Part shown: piece by piece, positions 20,491 to 30,946 of the stretch
Layout: the number at the start of each line of letters is the position of its first letter
Position numbering within the stretch: position 1 is the first letter of the stretch
Assembly (NCBI GenBank): GCA_004195615.1
Contig: PSPW01000002.1
Span: 122,045 to 186,044, forward strand
Direction: 5' to 3'
Origin: Methanobacteriota archaeon
Lineage (GTDB): Archaea > Thermoplasmatota > Poseidoniia > Poseidoniales > Thalassarchaeaceae
Length of the DNA stretch: 64,000 nt
Notes under the pieces: generated by a model
The model's database searches: none
Told to the model about the DNA's origin: nothing
The model's input: the letters and a program-made list of their open reading frames with translations, nothing else
Program-made: the position numbers and the translations under genes

Positions 20491-22623
20491 TTATTCTGGG
20501 CCGTCGGCCCGAGTCATGGAATAAAACATATACATCGAAGATATGATCATGACTAATACAAGAATGTAGAACGTATAGTTTGCGTCTTCAGAATCAAGTT
20601 CTACTTCTATCGGAATCTTCCCATTGGTTCCGGCTGATGCACTGTCCCAATTCAGATACAGGTCTTCTAAGCTATTGTTTTCCATTTCGAATTGGAATTC
20701 TACGATTCCCTGCCCCGATCCAGTTTGCAATGATGATGCGAAGGGCTGCTCAGTCCATCTTCCACATATGTTGGAAAGGCAAACACGAGCGAATGCTGGA
20801 TCTGCTCCATCGTTCTGAACTATTACTGTCAGTATGGAAGTACCTCCGACCTTGGAGTCTTCAGACAGAGTTGCTTCTACCACCCTGATGTGAGCCCCAC
20901 TCTTTGGCTGTACAGTTATAGAAACTGTCTCCTCCCTGGTGTTCTCCTTGGAGTCGGTCGCCTTAACGACAATGTCGTGAGCACCCTGTGTCAATGACGG
21001 AATAAGAATTGCCTCCGAGACCGACCAGTTCTGTACCTCCCAGATAATTTCGTTACCGTCGATCCAGATAGACCATGTGACATTGTCGATAGAGTCTAGG
21101 TCATCGAAAGAGTGTGATAGATTGAGTTGTAATTCGTCATTCTCATGGATCTTGTCACTTGCCTCCACCTCAATTCCGTTAGAGAAGAGTCTGGGAATTA
21201 CAGTTGGCGAATTTGAGTCGAGTACCTTGACAACCCATTGTCCGATAGCAGTGTTTCCAGCGTCATCAGAAACCAGTAGAGCGACGTTGATCAAAGTTGG
21301 ATTTCTCTCTAAGTGCCTCTGATGGAGACCCATGTAAGCTCCATTGATTCCCATTCCCTGATTCGCTGTGAATTCGAATGTTTGATTGGAGATACCTGAT
21401 TGCCTCCAACCTTCTGAGATGTTGCTGTACAATTCCAGAAGGACTGGCAACGAAGAGTCATCGGAGCCATTTACCTCGAAACGAAGGGTGCTTCCTGCTG
21501 GGGCCAGAATCGGACTGAGATTTGTTGGATCGAGAGGTGATTTAGTGGAATTACCCACTACTATAGTGCCGTTCCAGGTTGGTTTCACTCCGTCAACTGT
21601 CGGATTATCGTTCCAATGAGAAGATTCTCCGTGAAAATCGATGCAAGTGGCATTTACGCTCATTACTTCTCCATGTGAGAAGCCTATCTCCTTTGGGACG
21701 ACTTCGAACCATGAATTATGATAAGTGCTGATTTCCTGGCCCTCCTTACTTACTGTCCATTGGATTTGCGGAGTGTCTAGTGGGCTGTCGGTGCATGATG
21801 CCGAGAATGCTGAGGCTTTGTCTAGGGAGATCGTAGAAGATGAATAGGGGGTTCTGGCAGCAGAGATAATTGGAGGCATATTCTGGGTGATTGTAATTCT
21901 GATGTCGTGAGCTACCGGGGCCTGGGAACGATTAACTGTGAATAATCCGGGGTTACCTGAGATTACCTCTGACATTGGGCTGTACCTGAATTCCCAATCA
22001 TCGGGCAGTTGAATTAATAGGGGTACTTCCTCAATTAGGGCACCTGATCTTGGGATATCAATTAACCTCAGAGTCCTCCCATCAGACGCTCCGGAGATGG
22101 TTACTGACTCGGTCCAACTCCAGTTTCCATGGGTTCGATTAATGAGTCCTGTTTCCGGAGGTGTGACGTGTATTTCCATCTGTCCAATTACGTCCATTGG
22201 GTTGTAGTCGAAACTACAACAGCCCCCAGAAGATGAGTCGCTCCATGTTCTTGAGGAGACCACTAGTTCTGAGAATTCCTGAGATTCAGCGGAGTCTAGC
22301 CAACCATCTGAGTTACCAAGATGTTCGTCTATTTGCCATAGTAGACCCATCGATCTGTTTTCCAGTAGGTCAGTGCCATAACTCTCAGAGACTGTGACCT
22401 CTGAGAACCATGTGGCATTAACTTGTGAGTTTGGAGATATTGTGCCAGTAAAGTTGAGGAATGATTGCCCCTGAATTGGAACGTTGCTTTCCGAAATAGA
22501 ATTGTGAGTCACTGTGGGGTGTCTCTCTAATGGATTAATCGATTCTTGAAGTGGCAATAGAAAAACAAGTAACGATACAAAGGTGATTTTGGCGATCCTG
22601 AAATTTCTCATTTGGAAGGACAT
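20491..22623 (-). CDS. Secreted, C-terminally membrane-anchored Ig-like/CARDB-type protein
   Basis: Signal-like N-terminus, repeated beta-rich domains (THDIVVKATDSKENTREETVSITV; LTVIVQNDGADPAFARVCLS), C-terminal TM FYILVLVMIISSMYMFYSM. Confidence 0.7.
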   Translation of the reverse strand: MSFQMRNFRIAKITFVSLLVFLLPLQESINPLERHPTVTHNSISESNVPIQGQSFLNFTGTISPNSQVNATWFSEVTVSESYGTDLLENRSMGLLWQIDEHLGNSDGWLDSAESQEFSELVVSSRTWSDSSSGGCCSFDYNPMDVIGQMEIHVTPPETGLINRTHGNWSWTESVTISGASDGRTLRLIDIPRSGALIEEVPLLIQLPDDWEFRYSPMSEVISGNPGLFTVNRSQAPVAHDIRITITQNMPPIISAARTPYSSSTISLDKASAFSASCTDSPLDTPQIQWTVSKEGQEISTYHNSWFEVVPKEIGFSHGEVMSVNATCIDFHGESSHWNDNPTVDGVKPTWNGTIVVGNSTKSPLDPTNLSPILAPAGSTLRFEVNGSDDSSLPVLLELYSNISEGWRQSGISNQTFEFTANQGMGINGAYMGLHQRHLERNPTLINVALLVSDDAGNTAIGQWVVKVLDSNSPTVIPRLFSNGIEVEASDKIHENDELQLNLSHSFDDLDSIDNVTWSIWIDGNEIIWEVQNWSVSEAILIPSLTQGAHDIVVKATDSKENTREETVSITVQPKSGAHIRVVEATLSEDSKVGGTSILTVIVQNDGADPAFARVCLSNICGRWTEQPFASSLQTGSGQGIVEFQFEMENNSLEDLYLNWDSASAGTNGKIPIEVELDSEDANYTFYILVLVMIISSMYMFYSMTRADGPE

Positions 22624-22633
22624 CTATTCACCA

Positions 22634-23614
22634 CTATGAGGTTCCATGGATTATTCTGGAACCTGAGAAATCTATTTCCAGAGGGAACATCTGAAAATCA
22701 GGACCAAGTTCCCTTTGCAGAGTTTCTCTAAGTCCATTGTCACCGTAGACTAGTAGAAAACCACCATTTCCAGCCCCTAACAACTTCGCACCCTTTGCTC
22801 CAGAAGACATGACTCGCCCGTATAATTCATCGATAGATGGATTCGTAATCATCGATGAAATCCCTCTCTTGGCAGTCCAAGTATCATTCAGAAGCGCCCC
22901 GAGAGAATCGAGATCGCCATTTTGAAACATCAATACTGCCTGGTCTGCGTGATTTCTAATCTCGCGCATCCTGCTACTCTTGTCTTCCTCATCTTCCGAT
23001 TCCTCGGCGAGAACTTTACTAGCACTTCGGGTCATTCCGGTGAAAACAAGTGTGAAATTTCTGGATATCTCGGCTAACATATCATTTCCAATTTCCATTG
23101 GTTCTACAGAAACTCCTTTGCCTCCAAATCTGATTGAGTTGACTCCACCGTAGGAGGCTGCGTACTGATCCTGACGCCCGATGGGAGCTCCCATTATTTC
23201 TATCTCAATCTTGCATGCCTCTTCGGCAAGTTGTTCCTTCAGTGGCTTTCTGCCTTGGAATGCATACATTGCATTCAGAAGGCCAACGGTGACCGATGAA
23301 GAAGATCCAAGTCCAGACCCTCTTCCAGGTATGTCTGCGATAGTAGTGATCTCAACTCCTGATTCAATGCCAGTTAGTCGCAAAGCCTCCCTAACTAAGT
23401 CATGCTGAATATTGGATACTGAATCGACATCCTCCATGGACGAATATGAGATTCTAATCCTGTCATCGAATCTCCTGTTGATCGTGACATACACATATTT
23501 GTTTATTGCAGCAGAAACTACGAGGCCGCCCGATGGCTCGGTCATAGAGAACTCGTCAATATCTGTCCCACCGCCACAGAAGGACACTCTTAGCGGGGTT
23601 CGACTGATTATCAT
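22634..23614 (-). CDS. GHMP kinase (HddA-like sugar kinase)
   Basis: MIISRTPLRVSFCGGGTDI, IPGRGSGLGSSSSVTVGLLNA ATP-binding motif, GAKLLGAGNGGFLLVY. Confidence 0.87.
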   Translation of the reverse strand: MIISRTPLRVSFCGGGTDIDEFSMTEPSGGLVVSAAINKYVYVTINRRFDDRIRISYSSMEDVDSVSNIQHDLVREALRLTGIESGVEITTIADIPGRGSGLGSSSSVTVGLLNAMYAFQGRKPLKEQLAEEACKIEIEIMGAPIGRQDQYAASYGGVNSIRFGGKGVSVEPMEIGNDMLAEISRNFTLVFTGMTRSASKVLAEESEDEEDKSSRMREIRNHADQAVLMFQNGDLDSLGALLNDTWTAKRGISSMITNPSIDELYGRVMSSGAKGAKLLGAGNGGFLLVYGDNGLRETLQRELGPDFQMFPLEIDFSGSRIIHGTS

Positions 23615-23726
23615 CGCAACTTGGGGGGCGGAGTATCACTCATCAAGACGCCGGTTTGGTGAAATCAAGGAATTCGGCCAATGACAAGGCATATCAGAGA
23701 GGCGCATCCGCGAGAGACAGAGGGCT

Positions 23727-24656
23727 ATGGGCAACCTAGTAACTATGGACGACCTAAGCAATGACGATATCATTGCTGTGTTGGACGATGCCGAGCGCCT
23801 AGTTCCTGTAGCCAGGGGGGAAATTCTCCTGCCTCTGCTACAAGGCAAGGTTCTGGCAAATATGTTCTTCGAGAACTCTACTAGGACTCGAATGTCATTC
23901 GAAACCGCCATGAAGAGGCTCGGTGGCTCGGTCCTGAACTTCAGCTCGGTTGGCACATCTGTCTCCAAGGGCGAGACTCTGTATGATACGATGCAGATGA
24001 TTGACGGTTATGCAGACGTAGCGGCAATCAGGCATCCTAGACAGGGTGCAGCGCAGTACAGCGCTGATGCCGTCAGAATACCGATACTGAATGCTGGAGA
24101 CGGGGCTGGAAACCACCCTACGCAGACAATGCTAGACCTATTCACCATACGACAGGCTCATGAGTCCCTGGATGGTTTGAATGTGGTTCTAGTGGGTGAT
24201 TTGAGATACGGAAGGACGGCTCACAGTCTATCTCACGCACTTGTGAGGTTCGGTGCCAGTCTTACACTAGTCTCCCCAACCTCACTGAAGATGCCAGTAG
24301 AGATAGTCTCTGACTTGAGATCCCATGGAGCGGATGTCACTGAGACGGAGTCCCTGAATGAACAAATTACCGGAGCTGACGTCATCTACATGACAAGAAT
24401 CCAGAAGGAGAGATTCCCTGACGAGGAAGAATATACCAAGGTAGCAGGGATATACAAAATTGAGGCAACAGATCTGGTGGGTGCTAAGGAGGGCATGATT
24501 GTCATGCACCCACTACCTAGGGTGGATGAAATAGCCCCCAGCGTCGACTCCACCAAATTTGCTAGGTACTTTCAGCAGGCGTTCAATGGCGTGCCTACTA
24601 GGATGTCCCTACTGTGCAGGAGCCTAGGTGTGAAAGTCCCGAAGAAGGTGAAGTAA
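23727..24656 (+). CDS. pyrB: Aspartate carbamoyltransferase catalytic subunit
   Basis: FFENSTRTRMSFETAMKRLGG, GDGAGNHPTQTMLDLFTI, MHPLPRVDEI. Confidence 0.97.
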   Translation: MGNLVTMDDLSNDDIIAVLDDAERLVPVARGEILLPLLQGKVLANMFFENSTRTRMSFETAMKRLGGSVLNFSSVGTSVSKGETLYDTMQMIDGYADVAAIRHPRQGAAQYSADAVRIPILNAGDGAGNHPTQTMLDLFTIRQAHESLDGLNVVLVGDLRYGRTAHSLSHALVRFGASLTLVSPTSLKMPVEIVSDLRSHGADVTETESLNEQITGADVIYMTRIQKERFPDEEEYTKVAGIYKIEATDLVGAKEGMIVMHPLPRVDEIAPSVDSTKFARYFQQAFNGVPTRMSLLCRSLGVKVPKKVK

Positions 24657-25123
24657 TGACTGAGATGAGAAGAGTAACCGCGATTCGAAACGGGACAGTG
24701 ATCGACCACATACCCTCTGGATACGCGATGCAGGTAATCAGGATCCTGGGAATCGATACTGACAGAGCGACTCCGGTTTCCCTTGTGATGAACGTTCCAA
24801 GCGACAAGATTGGGAGGAAAGATGTGCTCAAGATCGAAGACAGGGAACTTGACCAAGAGGATCTGGACAGGCTGGCACTAATCGCTCCTGCTGCCAGCAT
24901 AGCGATAATCAGGAACCATGCAGTTGCAGAGAAGATGAAAGTGGAACTGGGGGATGACCTGTTAAACATCGCCAGATGCTCCTTCTCGAACTGCATCACG
25001 AAGAACAACCACGAGCCTCTCCCTCAGAGAATGCGAGTAATCTCTCGAGACCCATTGGAAGTCAGGTGTTACTACTGCGGATGTGGGCAGGAAATAGATG
25101 AGCTGATCGAGAACATCATCTAA
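24656..25123 (+). CDS. pyrI: Aspartate carbamoyltransferase regulatory subunit
   Basis: IRNGTVIDHIPSGYAMQVIRILGI; Zn motif CSFSNCITKNNHEP...CYYCG; ATG overlaps the pyrB stop (TAATG). Confidence 0.96.
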   Translation: MTEMRRVTAIRNGTVIDHIPSGYAMQVIRILGIDTDRATPVSLVMNVPSDKIGRKDVLKIEDRELDQEDLDRLALIAPAASIAIIRNHAVAEKMKVELGDDLLNIARCSFSNCITKNNHEPLPQRMRVISRDPLEVRCYYCGCGQEIDELIENII

Positions 25124-25176
25124 TTTGAGCCCCTAAACGTTGGCGTAGGAAAATTCCCGAATAACTATCTATGCGA

Positions 25177-26178
25177 CTAGGAAGCATTTGCCAGCCAATC
25201 CCTCATTGTGCAGGACTGACAGACCTCCCGGCTGGTGATCTCCCCGCACTCCGTGCAGTTGTTGACCTCGTGCTTGAAATCTGGGTTAGCCATGGAATGG
25301 AGTTCTCTGATTTGATCCAGGGAGTGCAGGAGGCCGTGTCTCGCACCAGGGGTCAACTCCTCCAATCGGGCTACTACTGACCTGCTCTGCTGGCGCATTG
25401 CTCCCGGTGCATGAGGGCACTCTCCGTGGTGAATTGGCAGGTCAGCATGCAGTGCGTAGGCGTGGATCTCCTGCTCGGGAATCCATCTGAGAGGGACTAT
25501 CCTGGGAGTCAAACCCTCTATCTGAGAATTTGTGTGAGGTGCGAGCCTGACCGATCTGTCTATCTCGCCCTTCTGGAGGTTCATCAGAATCGACTGGGCC
25601 ATGTCATCCAGATTATGCCCTAGGGCCATTACGTTGGCCCCGACCTTTTCTGCTAGGGCATTGAGGCCCTGACGACGGAAGACGCCGCAGAACGAGCAAG
25701 GCATGAGTCCCTTCGCCTCTGCGTGCATTTCTCCCATTGACGGCATTAGCCGTACTACCTCGTCCATTCTGCCATATCCCATCTCTTCGTAGCTCAGCGT
25801 CTCGAACCTGACGTCAATTGACTCCGCGAGTTTTCTTGCGAATTCCATAGATGGAGCGCGGTATCCGTCGATCCCCTCGTCTACGCACCCTGCGACCAAT
25901 TCCACGTCCCTTCGACGACCGATGATCTCATCCATCATAGAGAGGAGGACGGCTGAGTCCTTGCCACCAGAAACAGCGATGAGAACAACGAAGTGTGATC
26001 CGTCGTCCCTAATTGCGTTTTTTGGCAAATCCAACTGAAGCCGAAGTTCGCGTGACGTTCTCTTGCGAATGGAAGAATAGAGGTGGTGGCCGCAGAGGTG
26101 TTGGCCACTGTATGCTTGGAAGACAATTGCATCGGAGTGACATCTGCTACATGACTGGACCTCGATTTCATCACTCAT
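25177..26178 (-). CDS. TtcA/Ncs6 (CTU1)-family tRNA thiolation PP-loop ATPase
   Basis: Zinc-ribbon CSRCHSDAIVF, PP-loop VLIAVSGGKDSAVLLSMM, MPCSFCGVFRRQGLN, ALGHNLDDMAQS, C-terminal CTECGEITSREVCQSC. Start set to MSDEIEV. Confidence 0.88.
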   Translation of the reverse strand: MSDEIEVQSCSRCHSDAIVFQAYSGQHLCGHHLYSSIRKRTSRELRLQLDLPKNAIRDDGSHFVVLIAVSGGKDSAVLLSMMDEIIGRRRDVELVAGCVDEGIDGYRAPSMEFARKLAESIDVRFETLSYEEMGYGRMDEVVRLMPSMGEMHAEAKGLMPCSFCGVFRRQGLNALAEKVGANVMALGHNLDDMAQSILMNLQKGEIDRSVRLAPHTNSQIEGLTPRIVPLRWIPEQEIHAYALHADLPIHHGECPHAPGAMRQQSRSVVARLEELTPGARHGLLHSLDQIRELHSMANPDFKHEVNNCTECGEITSREVCQSCTMRDWLANAS

Positions 26179-26252
26179 GATAAGTCGTCGCATAGCATAG
26201 GCTTGAACCCATCCTCCGGTGAATTGATTCGTACTCTCCTGACCGGAATGCC

Positions 26253-26498
26253 ATGGAAGACTCCGGGGGCTTGCCTGGGAGGAGTGAGATGGGAAGCAAG
26301 ATTTTCTCGCCTTTCGTTGACAGGTTTTCACTGATAGCACTCTCTGTTTCTGGGATTATTATCGCTCCAGAAATCGCTTCTGGAATAGAGCCTTTTCTGG
26401 GGGAGAAATCGTTTTCGGCAGTTGCCTGTGGACTAATTATTACCATACCACTTATCGCGAGTTCGATAGGGAAATTGTATATCCGTATCCGGGCCTAA
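26253..26498 (+). CDS. Small membrane protein (two hydrophobic segments)
   Basis: FSLIALSVSGIIIAPEIASGI...AVACGLIITIPLIASSIGKLYI. Confidence 0.5.
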   Translation: MEDSGGLPGRSEMGSKIFSPFVDRFSLIALSVSGIIIAPEIASGIEPFLGEKSFSAVACGLIITIPLIASSIGKLYIRIRA

Positions 26499-27739
26499 TC
26501 GGAGCGTAGTCTGGCAATCCCTGATTCAACGTAACCAGATACGGTCTGCCATGGGACGATGAATCGCAATCCAGCAACTGATACAATGAATAGTCCTGCA
26601 GAGATTACCTTGCCATAAGTCATCTGCAACTCCAGTGACTCCTTCACCTGTCCAGTCCACTGCGTCCCCTCCAGAATTCCAACGATTGTAATCATGAGGT
26701 CGTCGAAGGCCAGTGCCAGAGCAGTGGTAATGCCAACAAGTGAGACAACGACAATCAGCTGGATGAGATGAGAGTTCACTACATTGTTGAACTGCCTGAT
26801 GTACTCTGGATCACGCTTGGACTCCTCGGGCAGGGAAGCAGCGTACTCCATGTGACCAATTGCAGCCATTCCCGATTCCATGAATAATATCATCAGAATG
26901 GCGATTCCCAGTAGTGAGCTGGCTAGTGGAGAAACTAGATTCCCGAACATTGTTCCTTCTCCAATCTGTGTCGGAAGTGCCCTAAGTCCTACGTCGACCT
27001 CGGAAACAATGGGCTCGAATGTTAGAACTGCATGGAATGCAATCACAATGATGTAGTAGCCAACGACCCATGAAATAGATCTCTTAGATAACCCCCATAT
27101 TCCAATTAGGCCAATTAAGATTGGAGCGAAGACTATCCCCAGGAAAACCAGCTCCATCACCAAGCCCAGTGGATGGAAAAGATCCCCGATGTGATTCATC
27201 GAGTCATTGCTGTTCCAAGGGAAGTGCAGTCCGTGCTTGAAAGTAGCAATTATCCATGCGAACAAGAATGGGATAATCACCCAAGCACCTAGCAATGCTG
27301 CTGAGACCTTCTTGATCCTAGTTTGTAACTCCTGCGAAGATGCCCAAAAACGCTCGATTGCAAATGTCGCAAAGGCACACAGTGCCAGAGGTCCGAGCAA
27401 GGACAATATGCCGGTCTGTCCGACGCCGAGAATGAAGTCGGGAATCATCAAGCCGTTCAAGTTGTCAAGCCACATTAGCCCCCTAGTGTGCTCATAGGAA
27501 GGACACCATGTTTCTTCATTATTATCGATTATGAACTGTTCACTGCATAGCCCATAAATCTCGCCCATCCTCTTCAACAAGAGAATGAGTGAGACTGTGG
27601 ATGCAATCTGGAGAACTAGGATTTGCCATTTTCTCCTCAAAACAGGAATGTGGAGAGTCTCGGTAATCTCAGCTTTCTTTTCACCAATTTCCAATCTTTC
27701 ACCCCCTGGACTGTAACAAGGCCTGCGACAATTCAACAT
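26495..27739 (-). CDS. Multi-pass membrane protein, unknown function, in DUF58/DUF4350-like cluster
   Basis: About 8 hydrophobic segments; overlaps the 3' end of the DUF58 gene; N-terminal start uncertain. Confidence 0.72.
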   Translation of the reverse strand: MLNCRRPCYSPGGERLEIGEKKAEITETLHIPVLRRKWQILVLQIASTVSLILLLKRMGEIYGLCSEQFIIDNNEETWCPSYEHTRGLMWLDNLNGLMIPDFILGVGQTGILSLLGPLALCAFATFAIERFWASSQELQTRIKKVSAALLGAWVIIPFLFAWIIATFKHGLHFPWNSNDSMNHIGDLFHPLGLVMELVFLGIVFAPILIGLIGIWGLSKRSISWVVGYYIIVIAFHAVLTFEPIVSEVDVGLRALPTQIGEGTMFGNLVSPLASSLLGIAILMILFMESGMAAIGHMEYAASLPEESKRDPEYIRQFNNVVNSHLIQLIVVVSLVGITTALALAFDDLMITIVGILEGTQWTGQVKESLELQMTYGKVISAGLFIVSVAGLRFIVPWQTVSGYVESGIARLRSD

Positions 27740-28949
27740 CTGGCATCCAGTCGACTACCTTTGCCCCATAGCCTGAGACTGCAGTTAACCTATTCTGCCT
27801 CTCTAGCTTCAGTACCTCGTAAGCCATCCTAGGGATTCTGCTGACTAACCTCTCGAGATCTACGCTACTGGGTGAGAGGATGATGACTTCGTGGCCTTTG
27901 CCCGATAAGTTTCGTATTGCTGGCAATGTTGTTCCATCTCCTTCTAGACTGCTGATTATGAATATTGGAGAACCACGGCTAATCCTTGGTGAAAGGGCAT
28001 TGGTAACAGCTTGAAGAGGCATAGAACCAGACGGAGAAATTGAGGCTAGCCTACTCAGAACCTTATACTGCTGTTTATCTCCAGTGTCAGGTGGCAAGTA
28101 ATCCATTCTGCTACCATAGGTAACCATAGCAACTGAGTCTTTCCTTTTCAAGAAGTGGCTAGCCAGTGAGGCTGCTGCCGAGGCCCCCATCTCAAGAGGG
28201 TTCTTCAGGACGGTTCCAATTCTGCTTACTTCCCTAGTATCCAGTATTATGAAAATGTCGGTAACTGCATCCCTAGTCTTCTGATTGACCATCAGCTCGC
28301 CAGTTTTAGCAAATGCCTTCCAGTTTATTGAGCGAATGGGGTCTGTGGAAAGGTACTCTCTCAATGAGTAGAATTCCATCCCTGGACCAGGGGTTCGAAG
28401 TGTTGTAGCTCCAGTATACATCTTTGGGACATCGGCCCTTAGCATTGCATCCTCTACATCTCTGACTTGGGGAAATACTGTGATATCACAGAGGTCTTCA
28501 ATCACCGACTCGTTGACAAACAAACCGAATGAGTTTCGATACCTCACGGAGATTGGGCCTATCGAATAGTGACCACGGAGTGGACAGCGGAGCATGTAAT
28601 CTAGTTTTGTCGACTGCCCCGGACCCAGATTAAGCCGAATCTGGTTAATCCCCCTCCTAATCTTCATCTCGTGGGGGACATTGTCGAATACCTCGAGTAA
28701 CTGAGTTCTTCTGTATGAATTGTTGGTTATGGAAAGAGATACCTCGATTAGATCCCCCTTATACACATTTGAGTGAGGTACGAATCTAGTAATCTCGAGG
28801 TTTGACTGGCCGACAATCCAACCGTTAATCGTGATGAAGGCAATGAATGTCAATCCGATTATAATCATCTGGAAATTAGAAATCATCATTCCTACTAATA
28901 TCAGACTAATTCCGCCTGTCAGCATTATTGCAGCCTTCCTAGTCCACAA
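27699..28949 (-). CDS. DUF58 family protein
   Basis: GPGMEFYSLREYLSTDPIRSINWKAFAKTGELMVNQ is the DUF58 signature; two N-terminal TMs. Confidence 0.93.
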   Translation of the reverse strand: MWTRKAAIMLTGGISLILVGMMISNFQMIIIGLTFIAFITINGWIVGQSNLEITRFVPHSNVYKGDLIEVSLSITNNSYRRTQLLEVFDNVPHEMKIRRGINQIRLNLGPGQSTKLDYMLRCPLRGHYSIGPISVRYRNSFGLFVNESVIEDLCDITVFPQVRDVEDAMLRADVPKMYTGATTLRTPGPGMEFYSLREYLSTDPIRSINWKAFAKTGELMVNQKTRDAVTDIFIILDTREVSRIGTVLKNPLEMGASAAASLASHFLKRKDSVAMVTYGSRMDYLPPDTGDKQQYKVLSRLASISPSGSMPLQAVTNALSPRISRGSPIFIISSLEGDGTTLPAIRNLSGKGHEVIILSPSSVDLERLVSRIPRMAYEVLKLERQNRLTAVSGYGAKVVDWMPDVELSQALLQSRG

Positions 28950-30624
28950 TTCTAGTCACCCCCCCTGCTTCTCCCCATTGCTTTATTCTCCTAACAATTC
29001 CAACCAATTCATCCGGCCTGTAGTTTCTATCCTCGAATAAGAAACGAACCAGAACGGGGTCACGGATCATTCCTTGGAGTTCCGATGCTGGCATTGCATC
29101 GAACTCTTCCCTAGTCAGTGCGTTTAGATTCCGAATCCTAGTGAGGAGGACCTGTCGGATTTTCTCAGGCCTTTGATAGTACTTGTATCTCTCAGCATCT
29201 CCAAAACCATAGTAAACAACTCTGAAGATATGTCGCCAGTCTTCCGGGTCCTCCTTTCTGATTAGTACTGCCTCAAGCAAAATGAATAGGAATAGGAATA
29301 GTATTAGCATTGCCATCCAATCATTTGTGAAGTAGATCAGTAGGTAGTACACAAGGTTGTAAGTATCTCCGAAGATAGTGGGCTGTTGATGCCGACTTTC
29401 ATCGAAAATTACCAAGGAATGTTCGCCCGGAGACGTGCCGTTGTTATTCAGAATTAGGGCCTCAGCAACCACATCCAGAATCCACTTTCTATTGTCGTTC
29501 TCAGGAACCATTCCCAAGTAACTAGAATCGAACTCTGGGTCATAAATCGAGTTAATCAGTACAGAACCGTCAGAGATGAAGTGAACCCTTCCCGACTCGG
29601 AACTTCGGCATAGAATTACCTCGCAATACCTCACATAAACTGGGAAAGGGCCCTGTTCGTCTCCAACCAGGCCGAATGCAGCATATGATCCAACTGAGTA
29701 ATTACCATCGTCATTATTATCTATCCAAGAATCCTGAGTAGTTTTGGCAATTACGTACCTGCGTTCGGCTGGATTGTAGGAAGTGGCCTTCTCGAATGCT
29801 GATGGGGTGTTAGTGAGTATACTATAGTCCTGAGACCAGTCCCACTTAGGTTGATTTGTAGATGGGTCCGTGCCCTGGAATCTATGAGAGCATAGTCCTG
29901 AATCCTGAATGGTGACAAATTGGGCGCCAATCTCTGGGTTACTAGGATCCTTGTCAAGAACGTCAACTACACCGTCTTTGTCAATATCCCTCAGGCATGG
30001 GTTTACACTAGTCTGAACTCCCTGTGAAGAAGTGAAATTGAATGCTGAGGTAGTGTTCACCCAGACGAAGTCTGAACCAAGATCGCTGTCGTAACTATAG
30101 TCAGTATAGAGGCGGTGGTTTGTGAAGTCAAGGCCGAACTCTGCTGCAAGATTGCTTGAATAGCCAAAATCATCCATTAAGATTAGAGTGCCCCCTCTAG
30201 AAACGAAATTTCTTATCGCAACAATCTCCGATGAAGTGTACCCATCTCCCTCGGAAAACTGAATCAGGTCATCTTCGCCCGTGAATCGGGGGAGAGAAAT
30301 GGTGTCCCTCTCTACCCCAGAGATTACGAAAATTGTCTGTTCTGGGTGGTCTATGTCGCTAAGCAAGAGGGGACTGGAAACTAGGGCTGTGGTCTCTACT
30401 CCCTTCCTATTCAAATCCTCTCTAAATTTGCCCAAATCGTTCCATTCGTCGCCATATGCAGACTGCTGGGTCTGTCCGGGGATGACATAAGTGACCGCAA
30501 TAGAAAGAACGAGTAGGAGGAGAACTGCCCAGAATGAAACCTGCAGAGCGCCTCTCCTATTTCTCCTTGATTTAAGAAATTTCGAGAGTTTGTTCCAATC
30601 TACCATCCCTCGACCTCGCATCAA
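28939..30624 (-). CDS. DUF4350-like membrane protein
   Basis: N-terminal TM, FREDLNRKGVETTALVSSPLLL..., IRNFVSRGGTLILMDDFGYSSNLAAEFGLDF; C-terminal TM; immediately upstream of DUF58. Confidence 0.75.
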   Translation of the reverse strand: MMRGRGMVDWNKLSKFLKSRRNRRGALQVSFWAVLLLLVLSIAVTYVIPGQTQQSAYGDEWNDLGKFREDLNRKGVETTALVSSPLLLSDIDHPEQTIFVISGVERDTISLPRFTGEDDLIQFSEGDGYTSSEIVAIRNFVSRGGTLILMDDFGYSSNLAAEFGLDFTNHRLYTDYSYDSDLGSDFVWVNTTSAFNFTSSQGVQTSVNPCLRDIDKDGVVDVLDKDPSNPEIGAQFVTIQDSGLCSHRFQGTDPSTNQPKWDWSQDYSILTNTPSAFEKATSYNPAERRYVIAKTTQDSWIDNNDDGNYSVGSYAAFGLVGDEQGPFPVYVRYCEVILCRSSESGRVHFISDGSVLINSIYDPEFDSSYLGMVPENDNRKWILDVVAEALILNNNGTSPGEHSLVIFDESRHQQPTIFGDTYNLVYYLLIYFTNDWMAMLILFLFLFILLEAVLIRKEDPEDWRHIFRVVYYGFGDAERYKYYQRPEKIRQVLLTRIRNLNALTREEFDAMPASELQGMIRDPVLVRFLFEDRNYRPDELVGIVRRIKQWGEAGGVTRIVD

Positions 30625-30691
30625 CTACGAGCCATTGAGCCGGAAGTTCGTTTTATGACCGTTATGTGACCCTGAACGGTTCTGCATCGAC

Positions 30692-30946
30692 TTATTTTGA
30701 GAGTTTCACGACCGTTCCCACGTTCGCAACTTCCTCTACAGGGACTGCAAGAAGGCCGTCGGTAGACGGCCATGGAAGTTCATTAGGATCGATACCGTGT
30801 TCAGTGGCGACTAATATTGCAACAATATTACCGGTGTCTACATCCACAGTAAAATCTGCGAGATGGCCTAAGAGATCGCCGGCCGCATCAACGACCTTCC
30901 GTGTCATAATCTCCTGGGTGAATGTAGTCTTCATACAATTCCTCAA
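30692..30946 (-). CDS. Small PRC-barrel domain protein
   Basis: [41 protein letters not shown]-barrel pattern; start region overlaps the cdc48 stop (alternative ATG 30934). Confidence 0.8.
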   Translation of the reverse strand: MRNCMKTTFTQEIMTRKVVDAAGDLLGHLADFTVDVDTGNIVAILVATEHGIDPNELPWPSTDGLLAVPVEEVANVGTVVKLSK

